Shown piece after piece: positions 10,424 to 17,333 of a stretch of 64,000 nt of DNA. Source of the DNA: DASQFI01 sp963780895 (lineage in GTDB: Bacteria; Acidobacteriota; Vicinamibacteria; Vicinamibacterales; SCN-69-37); contig CAWAEG010000001.1 of assembly GCA_963780895.1 (NCBI GenBank), positions 682,001 to 746,000 on the forward strand, in the 5' to 3' direction. Positions within the stretch are counted from its first letter, which is position 1, and every line of letters starts with the position of its first letter. The position numbers and the translations under genes are program-made. Below the pieces are notes generated by a model. It did no database searches. It saw nothing but the letters and a program-made list of their open reading frames with translations, and was not told the DNA's origin.

Positions 10424-10969
10424 TCAGGATCCAATCCGCCCCGCTTCGAAGACGTCCGCGCGAGCCTTTTCCATTGCCTGACTCGCTTCCTCCTTCGCAT
10501 TGACGTCGGGCCGTGTGACCGCGATCGCCTTACTCAGCGTCATGCCCTCCTTCAGGACTCGATGCTTCAGCACGACGAACGGCACTTCGAGGTTGTGCGC
10601 CGCGTGCGCGACGGCTGCGAAAAGCTCCGGCGTGCGGAAGCCCTCGGCCGCGAGCTGAACGTCGGCGCCCCTCTGCAGGAGTGGCTGGACCCGATCGGCG
10701 AGCTTCGGCTGCGTCACGAGATACGAAGGCACGATTACCGTCGAGGCATTCGGCCACGCGGGCGCGGCGTCTTCCGTCCTTGCCGTGTCGCGCGTGACTG
10801 GCGATGCCGTTCGAGTTGTCCGAACGGCGTTCTTTTTCGCCGGCGACGACTGTGTCGCGCGATCCGCCGTCGTCGCGACTGGTTCAGGCGCTGATGACGC
10901 GATCCAGATCGTGATGGCCGCCGCTCCAACGACGGCCGTTGCGAGCGTGACTTTCGTCCAGAGACCCAT
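10424..10969 (-). CDS. hypothetical protein with N-terminal membrane anchor
   Basis: 181 residues; I do not recognise the family. A single hydrophobic helix (about 4-22) is followed by a Thr/Ala/Arg-rich linker and a globular part from about 75. The segment PLLQRGADVQLAAEGFRTP could be a small helical domain, and the C-terminus is a charged helix. The start was set at the ATG at 10969, which has GGAGGTGGAG directly upstream, rather than the ATG 12 bases earlier. Probably anchored with its bulk outside the cytoplasm. It is transcribed alone. Confidence 0.6.
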   Translation of the reverse strand: MGLWTKVTLATAVVGAAAITIWIASSAPEPVATTADRATQSSPAKKNAVRTTRTASPVTRDTARTEDAAPAWPNASTVIVPSYLVTQPKLADRVQPLLQRGADVQLAAEGFRTPELFAAVAHAAHNLEVPFVVLKHRVLKEGMTLSKAIAVTRPDVNAKEEASQAMEKARADVFEAGRIGS

Positions 10970-11127
10970 CTCCACCTCCATTGCCGGTCACCGGTACCCA
11001 GCTCTCCAACCCAGCCGGGCACACCAATCCCTCTCGTTCTTTCAACCGTTGTTGGTGGAAGCCCTTCAGGTACTGACGGCAGGCGCGGCGGGTTGGTCTG
11101 TACCGGAGCGAAGATGTGGCGAACCGA

Positions 11128-11739
11128 TCACGACCGGCCGAACAGCCGTTTCCACCACGGCTCTTTGGGATCCGGTGGCGGCGGCGGTGTTTTCACCGGA
11201 GGCGGAAGGATCACAGGCTCGCCGAGCACGTGCGCGGCCGCCTCATCGAGCAGGATCACCGCACGCGCCGCGTCCTCCATGAGCTGCGACCCGATGCCCT
11301 CGGCGGCTCGTCCCCATTGATCGATGAGGTGGTCGTAGGCGCGATCGCGATCGAGCTTGTCGTAGAACGCGGCGGCATCGAGCCAGCCGCCGAGAATCTG
11401 CCGGCGCGGCACCTTGGCGCCACCGAGGCCGACGGTGCTTTCGAGCTCCTGCTGAAGCTTCTGCCACGCGTCGCGCGCGGTCGCCAGGGGCCGTCCTCCA
11501 TCACCCGCTGTCTCGAGCGCCGCGAGCGCCTGCGCGAACGAGGCGCGATCGGTCACGTTGAGCGCGCGCCGCACGGGAATCGACAACCGCTTGTATCGCT
11601 CGATCAGGCCTTCTTCCTGAAGATACCCGCCGTTCACCTGGAGCTGATGCTCGGCCTGCGTCAACACGTCGAGCGCCTGGCGGACGTGGACCGCGTTCCG
11701 GCGAAAGGAGCGGAGGGTTTCCGACACGGTCTCCTTCAA
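11128..11739 (-). CDS. hypothetical helical protein with proline-rich tail
   Basis: 203 residues with no recognised domain. It is predicted cytoplasmic and mostly alpha-helical, without signal or membrane segments. The C-terminus is a proline run (about 178-190, PPPPPDP) ending in WWKRLFGRS, a short amphipathic basic/aromatic tail that could contact a membrane or a partner. It is divergent from fumC, sharing a 91-base intergenic region. Confidence 0.6.
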   Translation of the reverse strand: MKETVSETLRSFRRNAVHVRQALDVLTQAEHQLQVNGGYLQEEGLIERYKRLSIPVRRALNVTDRASFAQALAALETAGDGGRPLATARDAWQKLQQELESTVGLGGAKVPRRQILGGWLDAAAFYDKLDRDRAYDHLIDQWGRAAEGIGSQLMEDAARAVILLDEAAAHVLGEPVILPPPVKTPPPPPDPKEPWWKRLFGRS

Positions 11740-11770
11740 GTGTAAGGGGAGACGCTATACGCTAAGCGCC

Positions 11771-11823
11771 TGCGGCCCGCGCGAGGATAGCGAGCGGGGG
11801 TGGGGCCCCGCGAGCATCAAGAA
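11771..11823. repeat. GC-rich dispersed repeat upstream of fumC
   Basis: Contains GCGGCCCGCGCGAGGATAGC, GAGCGGGGGTGGGGCCCCGC and GAGCATCAAG. It matches the two ends of the element at 8610-8700, without that element's internal hairpins, and the minus-strand copy near 26529. It occupies most of the divergent promoter region between fumC and the unknown gene at 11128, ending seven bases before the fumC ATG. Confidence 0.55.
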
Positions 11824-11830
11824 ATGTCCT

Positions 11831-13225
11831 ATGGCGAACAGACGCAAAGAAACCGACAGCATGGGCGAAATCGAGGTCGCGGCGGACCGGTACTGGGGTG
11901 CGCAGACCGAGCGGTCGCTCCACCACTTCCATATCGGCGAGGAGCACTTCACCCGGCCGATGATCCGCGCGCTCGGGCTGCTGAAGCACGCCGCCGCCAT
12001 CGTGAATGGGGAGCTCGGCAAGCTGTCGCCGGACGAACAGAACCTCATCGCGCGCGCGGCCGAGGAAGTGACGAGCGGGAAGCTCGACGACCACTTTCCG
12101 CTGTTCGTCTGGCAGACGGGGAGCGGCACGCAGACGAACATGAACGCGAACGAGGTCATCTCGAACCGTGCCATCGAGCTGGCCGGCGGCACGATGGGGA
12201 GCAAGTCGCCGATCCATCCCAACGACCACGTCAACCGCAGCCAGTCGTCGAACGACACGTTTCCGACGGCGATGCACATCGCCGCGGCCGAGGAGGTCGT
12301 GCGCCGGCTTCTTCCGGCGGTCGATCAGCTGCGATCGACGCTGGATCACAAGGCGCGGAAGTTCGCCGACGTCGTCAAGATCGGCCGGACGCATCTGCAG
12401 GACGCGACGCCGCTCACGCTGGGTCAGGAGATCTCGGGATGGGTGGCGCAGCTCGATCTCGCGAAGGCCGCGATCGATGCCGCGATGCCGGCGGTCTACC
12501 AACTCGCCATCGGCGGCACCGCGGTCGGGACCGGCCTGAACGCGCCGGAGGAATTCGGCGAACGGATGGCGCGGCAGATCGCCAGGCTTACCGCGCTTCC
12601 GTTTACCAGCGCGCCGAACAAGTTCGCGGCGCTGGCGGGTCACGAGGCGCTGGTCGCGCTTCATGGCGCGATCAAGACGCTCGCGGTGGCCCTGATGAAG
12701 ATCGCCAACGACGTGCGGTGGCTCGCGTCGGGCCCTCGCTCGGGACTCGGCGAGATCGTGATTCCGGAAAACGAGCCCGGCAGCTCGATCATGCCGGGCA
12801 AGGTGAACCCGACGCAGTCCGAGGCGCTCACGATGACGTGCGCGCAGGTGATGGGCAACGACGTCACGGTCAGCATCGGCGCCGCGTCCGGGAACTTCGA
12901 GCTGAACGTCTTCAAGCCGGTCATCATCCACAACGTGCTCCAGAGCATCCGCCTCCTGGCCGACGCGTCCCGCAGCTTCGAGCAATTCTGCGCCGCCGGC
13001 ATCGAACCCAACCGCGCCCGCATCTCGCAGAACCTCGACAGCAGCCTGATGCTCGTCACCGCTCTCAACCCGCACATCGGCTACGACAACGCCGCCAAGA
13101 TCGCCAAGAAAGCACACAAAGACGGAACGACCTTACGCGAGGCGGCAAAGAGCCTCGGCCTGGTCTCCGCGGAAGACTTCGATCGCTGGGTCGACCCGGA
13201 AAAAATGACAAAGCCGGGGGAGTAG
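11831..13225 (+). CDS. fumC: class II fumarate hydratase
   Basis: A 464-residue homotetrameric iron-independent fumarase that interconverts fumarate and malate in the TCA cycle. Motifs are TGSGTQTNMNANEVISNRA, HPNDHVNRSQSSNDTFPTAM, GRTHLQDATPLTLGQE with His188, and the superfamily signature GSSIMPGKVNPTQ with catalytic Ser318. Both residues fall at the same numbers as in the E. coli enzyme, which supports the ATG at 11831. Together with sucAB 4 kb away it adds to the central-carbon content of this region. Confidence 0.97.
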   Translation: MANRRKETDSMGEIEVAADRYWGAQTERSLHHFHIGEEHFTRPMIRALGLLKHAAAIVNGELGKLSPDEQNLIARAAEEVTSGKLDDHFPLFVWQTGSGTQTNMNANEVISNRAIELAGGTMGSKSPIHPNDHVNRSQSSNDTFPTAMHIAAAEEVVRRLLPAVDQLRSTLDHKARKFADVVKIGRTHLQDATPLTLGQEISGWVAQLDLAKAAIDAAMPAVYQLAIGGTAVGTGLNAPEEFGERMARQIARLTALPFTSAPNKFAALAGHEALVALHGAIKTLAVALMKIANDVRWLASGPRSGLGEIVIPENEPGSSIMPGKVNPTQSEALTMTCAQVMGNDVTVSIGAASGNFELNVFKPVIIHNVLQSIRLLADASRSFEQFCAAGIEPNRARISQNLDSSLMLVTALNPHIGYDNAAKIAKKAHKDGTTLREAAKSLGLVSAEDFDRWVDPEKMTKPGE

Positions 13226-13232
13226 GGATCTG

Positions 13233-13350
13233 AAGTACGGAGCTGACGCTGGAGGTACGGAGCTGGCGCTCAAGTACGGGAACTGACGCAGAAGTACGGC
13301 AGCTATCGACCGAGTACAAGACCTGCCCAAGTATGGGAACTGACGCAGAA
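13233..13350. repeat. GTACGG / AACTGACGC direct-repeat array
   Basis: Just after fumC the motif AAGTACGGNAACTGACGC(T/A)G recurs about five times with variation, including GAAGTACGGAGCTGACGCTG and AAGTACGGGAACTGACGCAG. The same words (GTACG, GGAAC, AACTGACGCTGG) form the arrays at 39905-40160 and 45664-45730, so this is a dispersed family. Confidence 0.65.
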
Positions 13351-13372
13351 ATTCGGCGCGCCAGAACTCTTA

Positions 13373-13391
13373 TTAGTCCGACAACGTCTAA
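13373..13391. promoter_or_regulatory. candidate PadR operator upstream of second PadR gene
   Basis: An imperfect inverted repeat TTAGTC-N7-GTCTAA lies 11 bases before the PadR start. The position suits autorepression. It is inferred from symmetry only. Confidence 0.35.
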
Positions 13392-13401
13392 CAAATCCTT
13401 G

Positions 13402-13719
13402 ATGGCGATTGGAGAGTTCGAGCAGCTCGTCCTCCTGGCCTTGTTCAGGGTGGGGAAAGACGCCTACGGCGTATCGATCTGGCGTGAAATCGCCGATCGA
13501 ACGGGGCGGGATGTGTCCCTGGGAGCGGTCTACAAGACGCTCGAGCGGCTCGAAGACAAAGGGCTGGTCGGGAGCCGTGAGGGCGTGCCCACTCCGGAAC
13601 GGGGCGGCCGGCGAAAGAAACATTACCGGCTGATGGCCGCGGGGCACCGCGCCCTGGGTCAGTCGCTCGCCGCGCTTCGCAGGATGACCGACGGCCTCGA
13701 GCCGGAGCTGAAGCTGTGA
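13402..13719 (+). CDS. PadR-family transcriptional regulator
   Basis: A 105-residue short PadR: winged helix with FEQLVLLALFRVG, AYGVSIWREI, the recognition helix VSLGAVYKTLERLEDKGLV and the wing GGRRKKHYRLM. The frame opens at 13333, but the upstream part is repeat DNA, and family homology begins at the ATG at 13402. The stop overlaps the GTG start of the ADOP permease (GTGA), as in the first PadR/permease pair, so it very likely controls that permease. Confidence 0.92.
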   Translation: MAIGEFEQLVLLALFRVGKDAYGVSIWREIADRTGRDVSLGAVYKTLERLEDKGLVGSREGVPTPERGGRRKKHYRLMAAGHRALGQSLAALRRMTDGLEPELKL

Positions 13720-16349
13720 CGAGCCCACCCAGGCTCGCGCGCTGGATGGTCGCGGCATTCGTGCGTGAGCCGCTGCGCGAGTTCCTGCTCGGTGATCTCG
13801 ACGAGCAGTTCGCCACCCAGGTGGACGACGTCGGCGCCCGCCGCGCTCGCCGTTGGTACTGGAGCCAGTCGGTGAGGAGCATCGCGGCGGCCCGCGCGAT
13901 CCGGCGTGCGTCCCGTGCAGACCGGCCTGGCAGGAGGGTCGACATGTCGCGCATCTGGAAGGACTTCACCGTCGGCCTTCGGACGATCCTCCGTTCGCCC
14001 GGATACAGCGCGATCACGATGCTCACGCTCGCGCTGGCGGTCGGCGCCAACACGCTGCTCTTCAGCATCGCGAATCCGCTCATTCTGCGGCCGCTGCCGA
14101 TTGCCGATCCAGACAGGCTTGGATGGATCGTGATGACGAATCCGGAGCGCGGCGTCGAGCGATCGCCCGCTTCGCTCCCCGAGCTTCTCGAGTGGCGGCG
14201 CATGAAGAGCTTCTCGTCGCTCGCCGGCTACGACCTGCGGTCCGGGACCCTGACGGGGCACGGAGACGCCAAACGTCTGCTGGCGGCGCATGCGACGGCA
14301 AACCTGCTCGACGTGTGGGGCTTGCAGCCCGAGCGCGGCCGGTTGTTCCTGCCGGACGAAGACGCGGCCGGGCGAGCGCCGTCCGGCGTCCTCAGCTACC
14401 GGTTTTGGCAGCAGGAATTCCAGGGCGATCCCGGCGTGGTCGGACGGGTGTACCTCTTCGACGGCAAGCCGCTCACGATTGTCGGCGTGCTCACGCCGGC
14501 CATCGAAATCGGAAATCTCTCCGCGATCGACATCTGGACGCCGCTGTCGCTCGACGCCAGCGCGCCGCGCGACCGGCGGAGTGTCCGCGTCATCGGCCGC
14601 CTGATCCCTGGCGCCACGCTGGAGTCGGCGGACGCCGAGCTCCAGCCCATCTTTGCGGCGCAAACACGGGAACACGCGCAGACGAACCTGGGCTGGCAGG
14701 CGCATGTTCGATCGACCACGTCCGTGCTCGCCTCCGGCGACACATGGGTGATTCTCGGCCTGCTCGGCGTGATCGTCGTGTTCGTCCTCCTGATCGCCTG
14801 CGCAAACCTGGCGAACCTGGTGCTCGCGCGGTTGATCGCACGCCGGCAGGAACAGGCCGTTCGGATGGCGCTTGGCGCATCGCGCTGGCAGGTGATCCGG
14901 CCGGTCTGTCTCGAAAGCTTCCTGCTCAGCATCGCCGGCGGGCTCGCCGGTCTGGCGCTGGCCCACGCGGGCCTGCGGATCCTGAAAGCCACGGCCACCG
15001 ATGTTTTCGTGCGCACGATGGTGACGATCGACGGCAACGTGCTGATCTTCACGGCGGTGCTGTCGCTGCTGACGCCTGTGCTGTTCACGCTGTGGCCGGC
15101 GCTGTCGTCGGGCCGGTCCGTCCAGTCGGACACCCTGCACGGCGCGCGGGCGATCGGAGGCCGCACCCCCAGGCGCCGGCGCAGTGTGCTCATCGGTTCA
15201 CAGGTCGCGCTCGCGTTCGCGCTGCTGGTGGTGTCGGCCCTCGTGGTCCAGTCGATGATGTTCCTGCGACGCGCCGATCTCGGGTTCGAGGTACCGCGTC
15301 TGTTGACGTTCAAGTTCGATCTTCCCGCCGGCCGTTACCCGACGTCCGAGGCCCGGTCAACATTCGTGCGCACGCTCGAGGTGCGATTGGCGGGCATGCA
15401 CGGAGTATCCGGCGCCGGATTGACTTCGTCGACGCCGGTGATCGATCCCGATGCGCTGCGGCCGCTTTCCGGCACGCGCCACGACGGTCTCAAGACTGAA
15501 GAACGGCCGTGGGCCAACTGGTACGGCGTCAGTCCCGGGTTCTTCCATGCCGCCGGCATCCGCGTGATAGCGGGCCGTGTGTTCGGGGCGGCCGATACGG
15601 CGGATCGGCAGCAGGTCGCGATCGTCAATCAGATGGCCGCCGACCGGTATTTCGACGGCGTCAAAGACGCCGTCGGCCAGACGACGACGATTCATGATGC
15701 CGAGCGGGGCGATCGGTCCGTCACGATCGTCGGCATCGTGACGAACACGCGCGACAACCAGGTTCTGCGCACCAGTCCACAGATTTACGTACCGCTCGAC
15801 CAGTGGCCGCTGGCGGCGGTCACCGCCTTCGTCCGATCCGACGATCCGCCGGCGCGAGCCCGGGACGTCCAGGCCCTGATGCGCGCGGTCGATCCTGCGG
15901 TCGCAATCTCGGATCTGAAGACGATGAGCCAGATTGTGGACGACGAGCTGGCCAGCTCGCGGATTATCAACGGTCTCTTCGTGGGGTTCGCGCTCCTGGC
16001 GCTCGCGCTTGCGGCCGCGGGTCTCTTCGGCGTGATCTCCTATTCGGTGGGTCAGCGGCGGCGCGAGCTCGGCATCCGGCTGGCGCTCGGCGCGTCGCCG
16101 GCGACGATCGGCCGGATGATCGTGGGCGAGGGGCTCAGGATCGTGGCCGTCGGCATGGTGATCGGTCTTCTCCTGGCGATTGGGCTCGCGCAGGCGTCCG
16201 CGTCGCTGCTCTTCGGCATCACGGCGACCGATCCGGCGACGTTCCTGGGGGTCGCGTCGGTGATCCTGCTCGTCACGCTACTGGCCGCGTGGGTGCCTGC
16301 CGCGCGCGCCATGCGGGTTGACCCGGCCGGGACGCTCCGGGCGGATTGA
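13716..16349 (+). CDS. ADOP-family (MacB/FtsX-like) ABC transporter permease
   Basis: 877 residues. The N-terminal prefix contains EFLLGDLDEQFA, the prefix type paired with PadR in acidobacteria. Two MacB periplasmic plus FtsX units follow, marked by IARRQEQAVRMALGASRW in the first half and QRRRELGIRLALGASPA near the C-terminus, ending VDPAGTLRAD. Around eight membrane helices are visible. It has no ATPase partner nearby. It is only distantly similar to the copy at 1609 and has a different prefix, so it is not a recent duplicate. The stop codon sits on the edge of a GACCTCGG hairpin that also enters the convergent MarR gene. Confidence 0.92.
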   Translation: MTSPPRLARWMVAAFVREPLREFLLGDLDEQFATQVDDVGARRARRWYWSQSVRSIAAARAIRRASRADRPGRRVDMSRIWKDFTVGLRTILRSPGYSAITMLTLALAVGANTLLFSIANPLILRPLPIADPDRLGWIVMTNPERGVERSPASLPELLEWRRMKSFSSLAGYDLRSGTLTGHGDAKRLLAAHATANLLDVWGLQPERGRLFLPDEDAAGRAPSGVLSYRFWQQEFQGDPGVVGRVYLFDGKPLTIVGVLTPAIEIGNLSAIDIWTPLSLDASAPRDRRSVRVIGRLIPGATLESADAELQPIFAAQTREHAQTNLGWQAHVRSTTSVLASGDTWVILGLLGVIVVFVLLIACANLANLVLARLIARRQEQAVRMALGASRWQVIRPVCLESFLLSIAGGLAGLALAHAGLRILKATATDVFVRTMVTIDGNVLIFTAVLSLLTPVLFTLWPALSSGRSVQSDTLHGARAIGGRTPRRRRSVLIGSQVALAFALLVVSALVVQSMMFLRRADLGFEVPRLLTFKFDLPAGRYPTSEARSTFVRTLEVRLAGMHGVSGAGLTSSTPVIDPDALRPLSGTRHDGLKTEERPWANWYGVSPGFFHAAGIRVIAGRVFGAADTADRQQVAIVNQMAADRYFDGVKDAVGQTTTIHDAERGDRSVTIVGIVTNTRDNQVLRTSPQIYVPLDQWPLAAVTAFVRSDDPPARARDVQALMRAVDPAVAISDLKTMSQIVDDELASSRIINGLFVGFALLALALAAAGLFGVISYSVGQRRRELGIRLALGASPATIGRMIVGEGLRIVAVGMVIGLLLAIGLAQASASLLFGITATDPATFLGVASVILLVTLLAAWVPAARAMRVDPAGTLRAD

Positions 16350-16805
16350 CCTCGGGCCTCGTTTTACGGTTTTCGTAAAACGAAACCCGAGGTCTTCCAG
16401 CACCGGGAGCGCCGCCTCGATCCTGGCGAGCTCCTGATCATCGAGCCGCTCGAGCCACTCGGCGAGCAGAGCCGCCCGCCGCGAGCGCCCTTCCTTCAGG
16501 ATCCGAGCCGCTTTCGCGGTGGCTTCGAGCCGTACGGCACGCCGGTCGCGCTCGTCGGCCTTGCGACGGACGAGTCCCTCCGCCTCGAGCTCCTGCACGA
16601 CGCGGGTCATGCTCGGCGGCTTCACGCCCTCGGCCGAGGCGAGCTCGCCGAGCAATCGCGGGCCGCCGAACACGAGGACGGACAGGGCCGAGCTCTTCGC
16701 AGGCCCCAGGCCCATCGCGGCGTCCACCTTCCGGACCGATCGGAGCAGGTGGATGGCGGCCGAATGGAGGCGTTCGGCGGTGTCCTGACGCGAGGCTCTT
16801 GACAT
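16278..16805 (-). CDS. MarR-family regulator with repeat-derived C-terminal extension
   Basis: 175 residues. The core (1-142) is a MarR winged helix: GPAKSSALSVLVFGGP, the recognition region GVKPPSMTRVVQELEAEGLV, wing RRKADERDRRAVRLEAT, and a C-terminal dimer helix ending near ALPVLEDL. A normal family member would stop there. Instead the frame continues through the hairpin at 16348-16394 and then 72 bases into the antisense of the permease gene, adding about 33 Arg/Pro-rich residues. It is divergent from a VOC gene with an AT-rich operator between them, so it probably represses itself and that gene. Confidence 0.85.
   Translation of the reverse strand: MSRASRQDTAERLHSAAIHLLRSVRKVDAAMGLGPAKSSALSVLVFGGPRLLGELASAEGVKPPSMTRVVQELEAEGLVRRKADERDRRAVRLEATAKAARILKEGRSRRAALLAEWLERLDDQELARIEAALPVLEDLGFRFTKTVKRGPRSIRPERPGRVNPHGARGRHPRGQ
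16348..16394. repeat. GACCTCGG hairpin (copy 1)
   Basis: The arms GACCTCGGGCCTCGTTTTACG and the inverse of GACCTCGGGTTTCGTTTTACG have only two mismatches and a loop of about five bases. It starts inside the permease stop codon and lies within the 3' end of the convergent MarR frame. Related hairpins are at 30736-30787 and 48602-48660. It could act as a terminator stem or be a REP-like mobile palindrome. Confidence 0.8.
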
Positions 16806-16824
16806 TCCGGCTGGCCTTGGATTT

Positions 16825-16848
16825 AATTAGTTTGTACTAACTAACTAG
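16825..16848. promoter_or_regulatory. candidate MarR operator in divergent promoter
   Basis: The only AT-rich stretch in the 69-base MarR/VOC gap contains TTAGTTTGTACTAACTAA, an imperfect palindrome of TTAGT half-sites with the spacing usual for MarR-family dimers. It overlaps where both promoters must lie, so binding would control both genes. Confidence 0.6.
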
Positions 16849-16874
16849 TATAGCCGAACGCGGGAGGATTTCCT

Positions 16875-17258
16875 ATGGCCACTCAGACCGGTTCCGGCGT
16901 GTCCCACATCATGCTCGGCGTCGCCGACGTCGCGCGCGCGATTATGTTCTACGAACAGACGCTCGGGCGCGCCGTTCGTTTCAAGACCGACGGGATCGCG
17001 TTCATCGACGCCGGCGCCGTCACGATCGGGCTGAGCGCCGAGCTCGGCCGGTTCCGGCAGCCGCTTGCCGGCGCCGTCGAAATTGTCTTCGCCGTCCCCG
17101 ACGTCAACGGCGCCTGGCGCGATCTCGTCGGCAAGGGCGTGAGCGTCCTTCGCGAGCCCCACCAGGTGACGCCGACAGACTGGGCCGCGACCTTTCATGA
17201 TCCGGATGGGCACATGCTGTCCCTGTTCGGACCACGGGGAGAGAAGGGCATTGGGTAA
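16875..17258 (+). CDS. VOC-family (glyoxalase/bleomycin-resistance-like) protein
   Basis: 127 residues with one VOC module pair: SHIMLGVADVARAIMFYEQTLG at the N-terminus (His12) and AATFHDPDGHMLSLFG near the end, the usual metal-ligand positions of the fold. The specific reaction cannot be told. It is divergently transcribed from the MarR gene and preceded by the Shine-Dalgarno GGGAGGA, and is probably the MarR target. The last codons GIG and the TAA stop belong to an array of GGGTAATT words. Confidence 0.85.
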   Translation: MATQTGSGVSHIMLGVADVARAIMFYEQTLGRAVRFKTDGIAFIDAGAVTIGLSAELGRFRQPLAGAVEIVFAVPDVNGAWRDLVGKGVSVLREPHQVTPTDWAATFHDPDGHMLSLFGPRGEKGIG

Positions 17259-17290
17259 TTGGGTAATTGTGTAATCGGGTAATTGGGCAC
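17250..17290 (+). repeat. GGGTAATT 8-bp word array beginning at VOC stop codon
   Basis: Four words (GGGTAATT, GGGTAATT, GTGTAATC, GGGTAATT) in exact 8-base register. The TAA of the first is the stop codon of the VOC gene, and the following TAAs fall in the other frames. The same word family follows the response regulator (21827) and occurs inverted near 26493. Confidence 0.85.
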
Positions 17291-17333
17291 TGCGGAATCG
17301 GGAATCCGGGTCACACGGATTATGATCGTCTAG

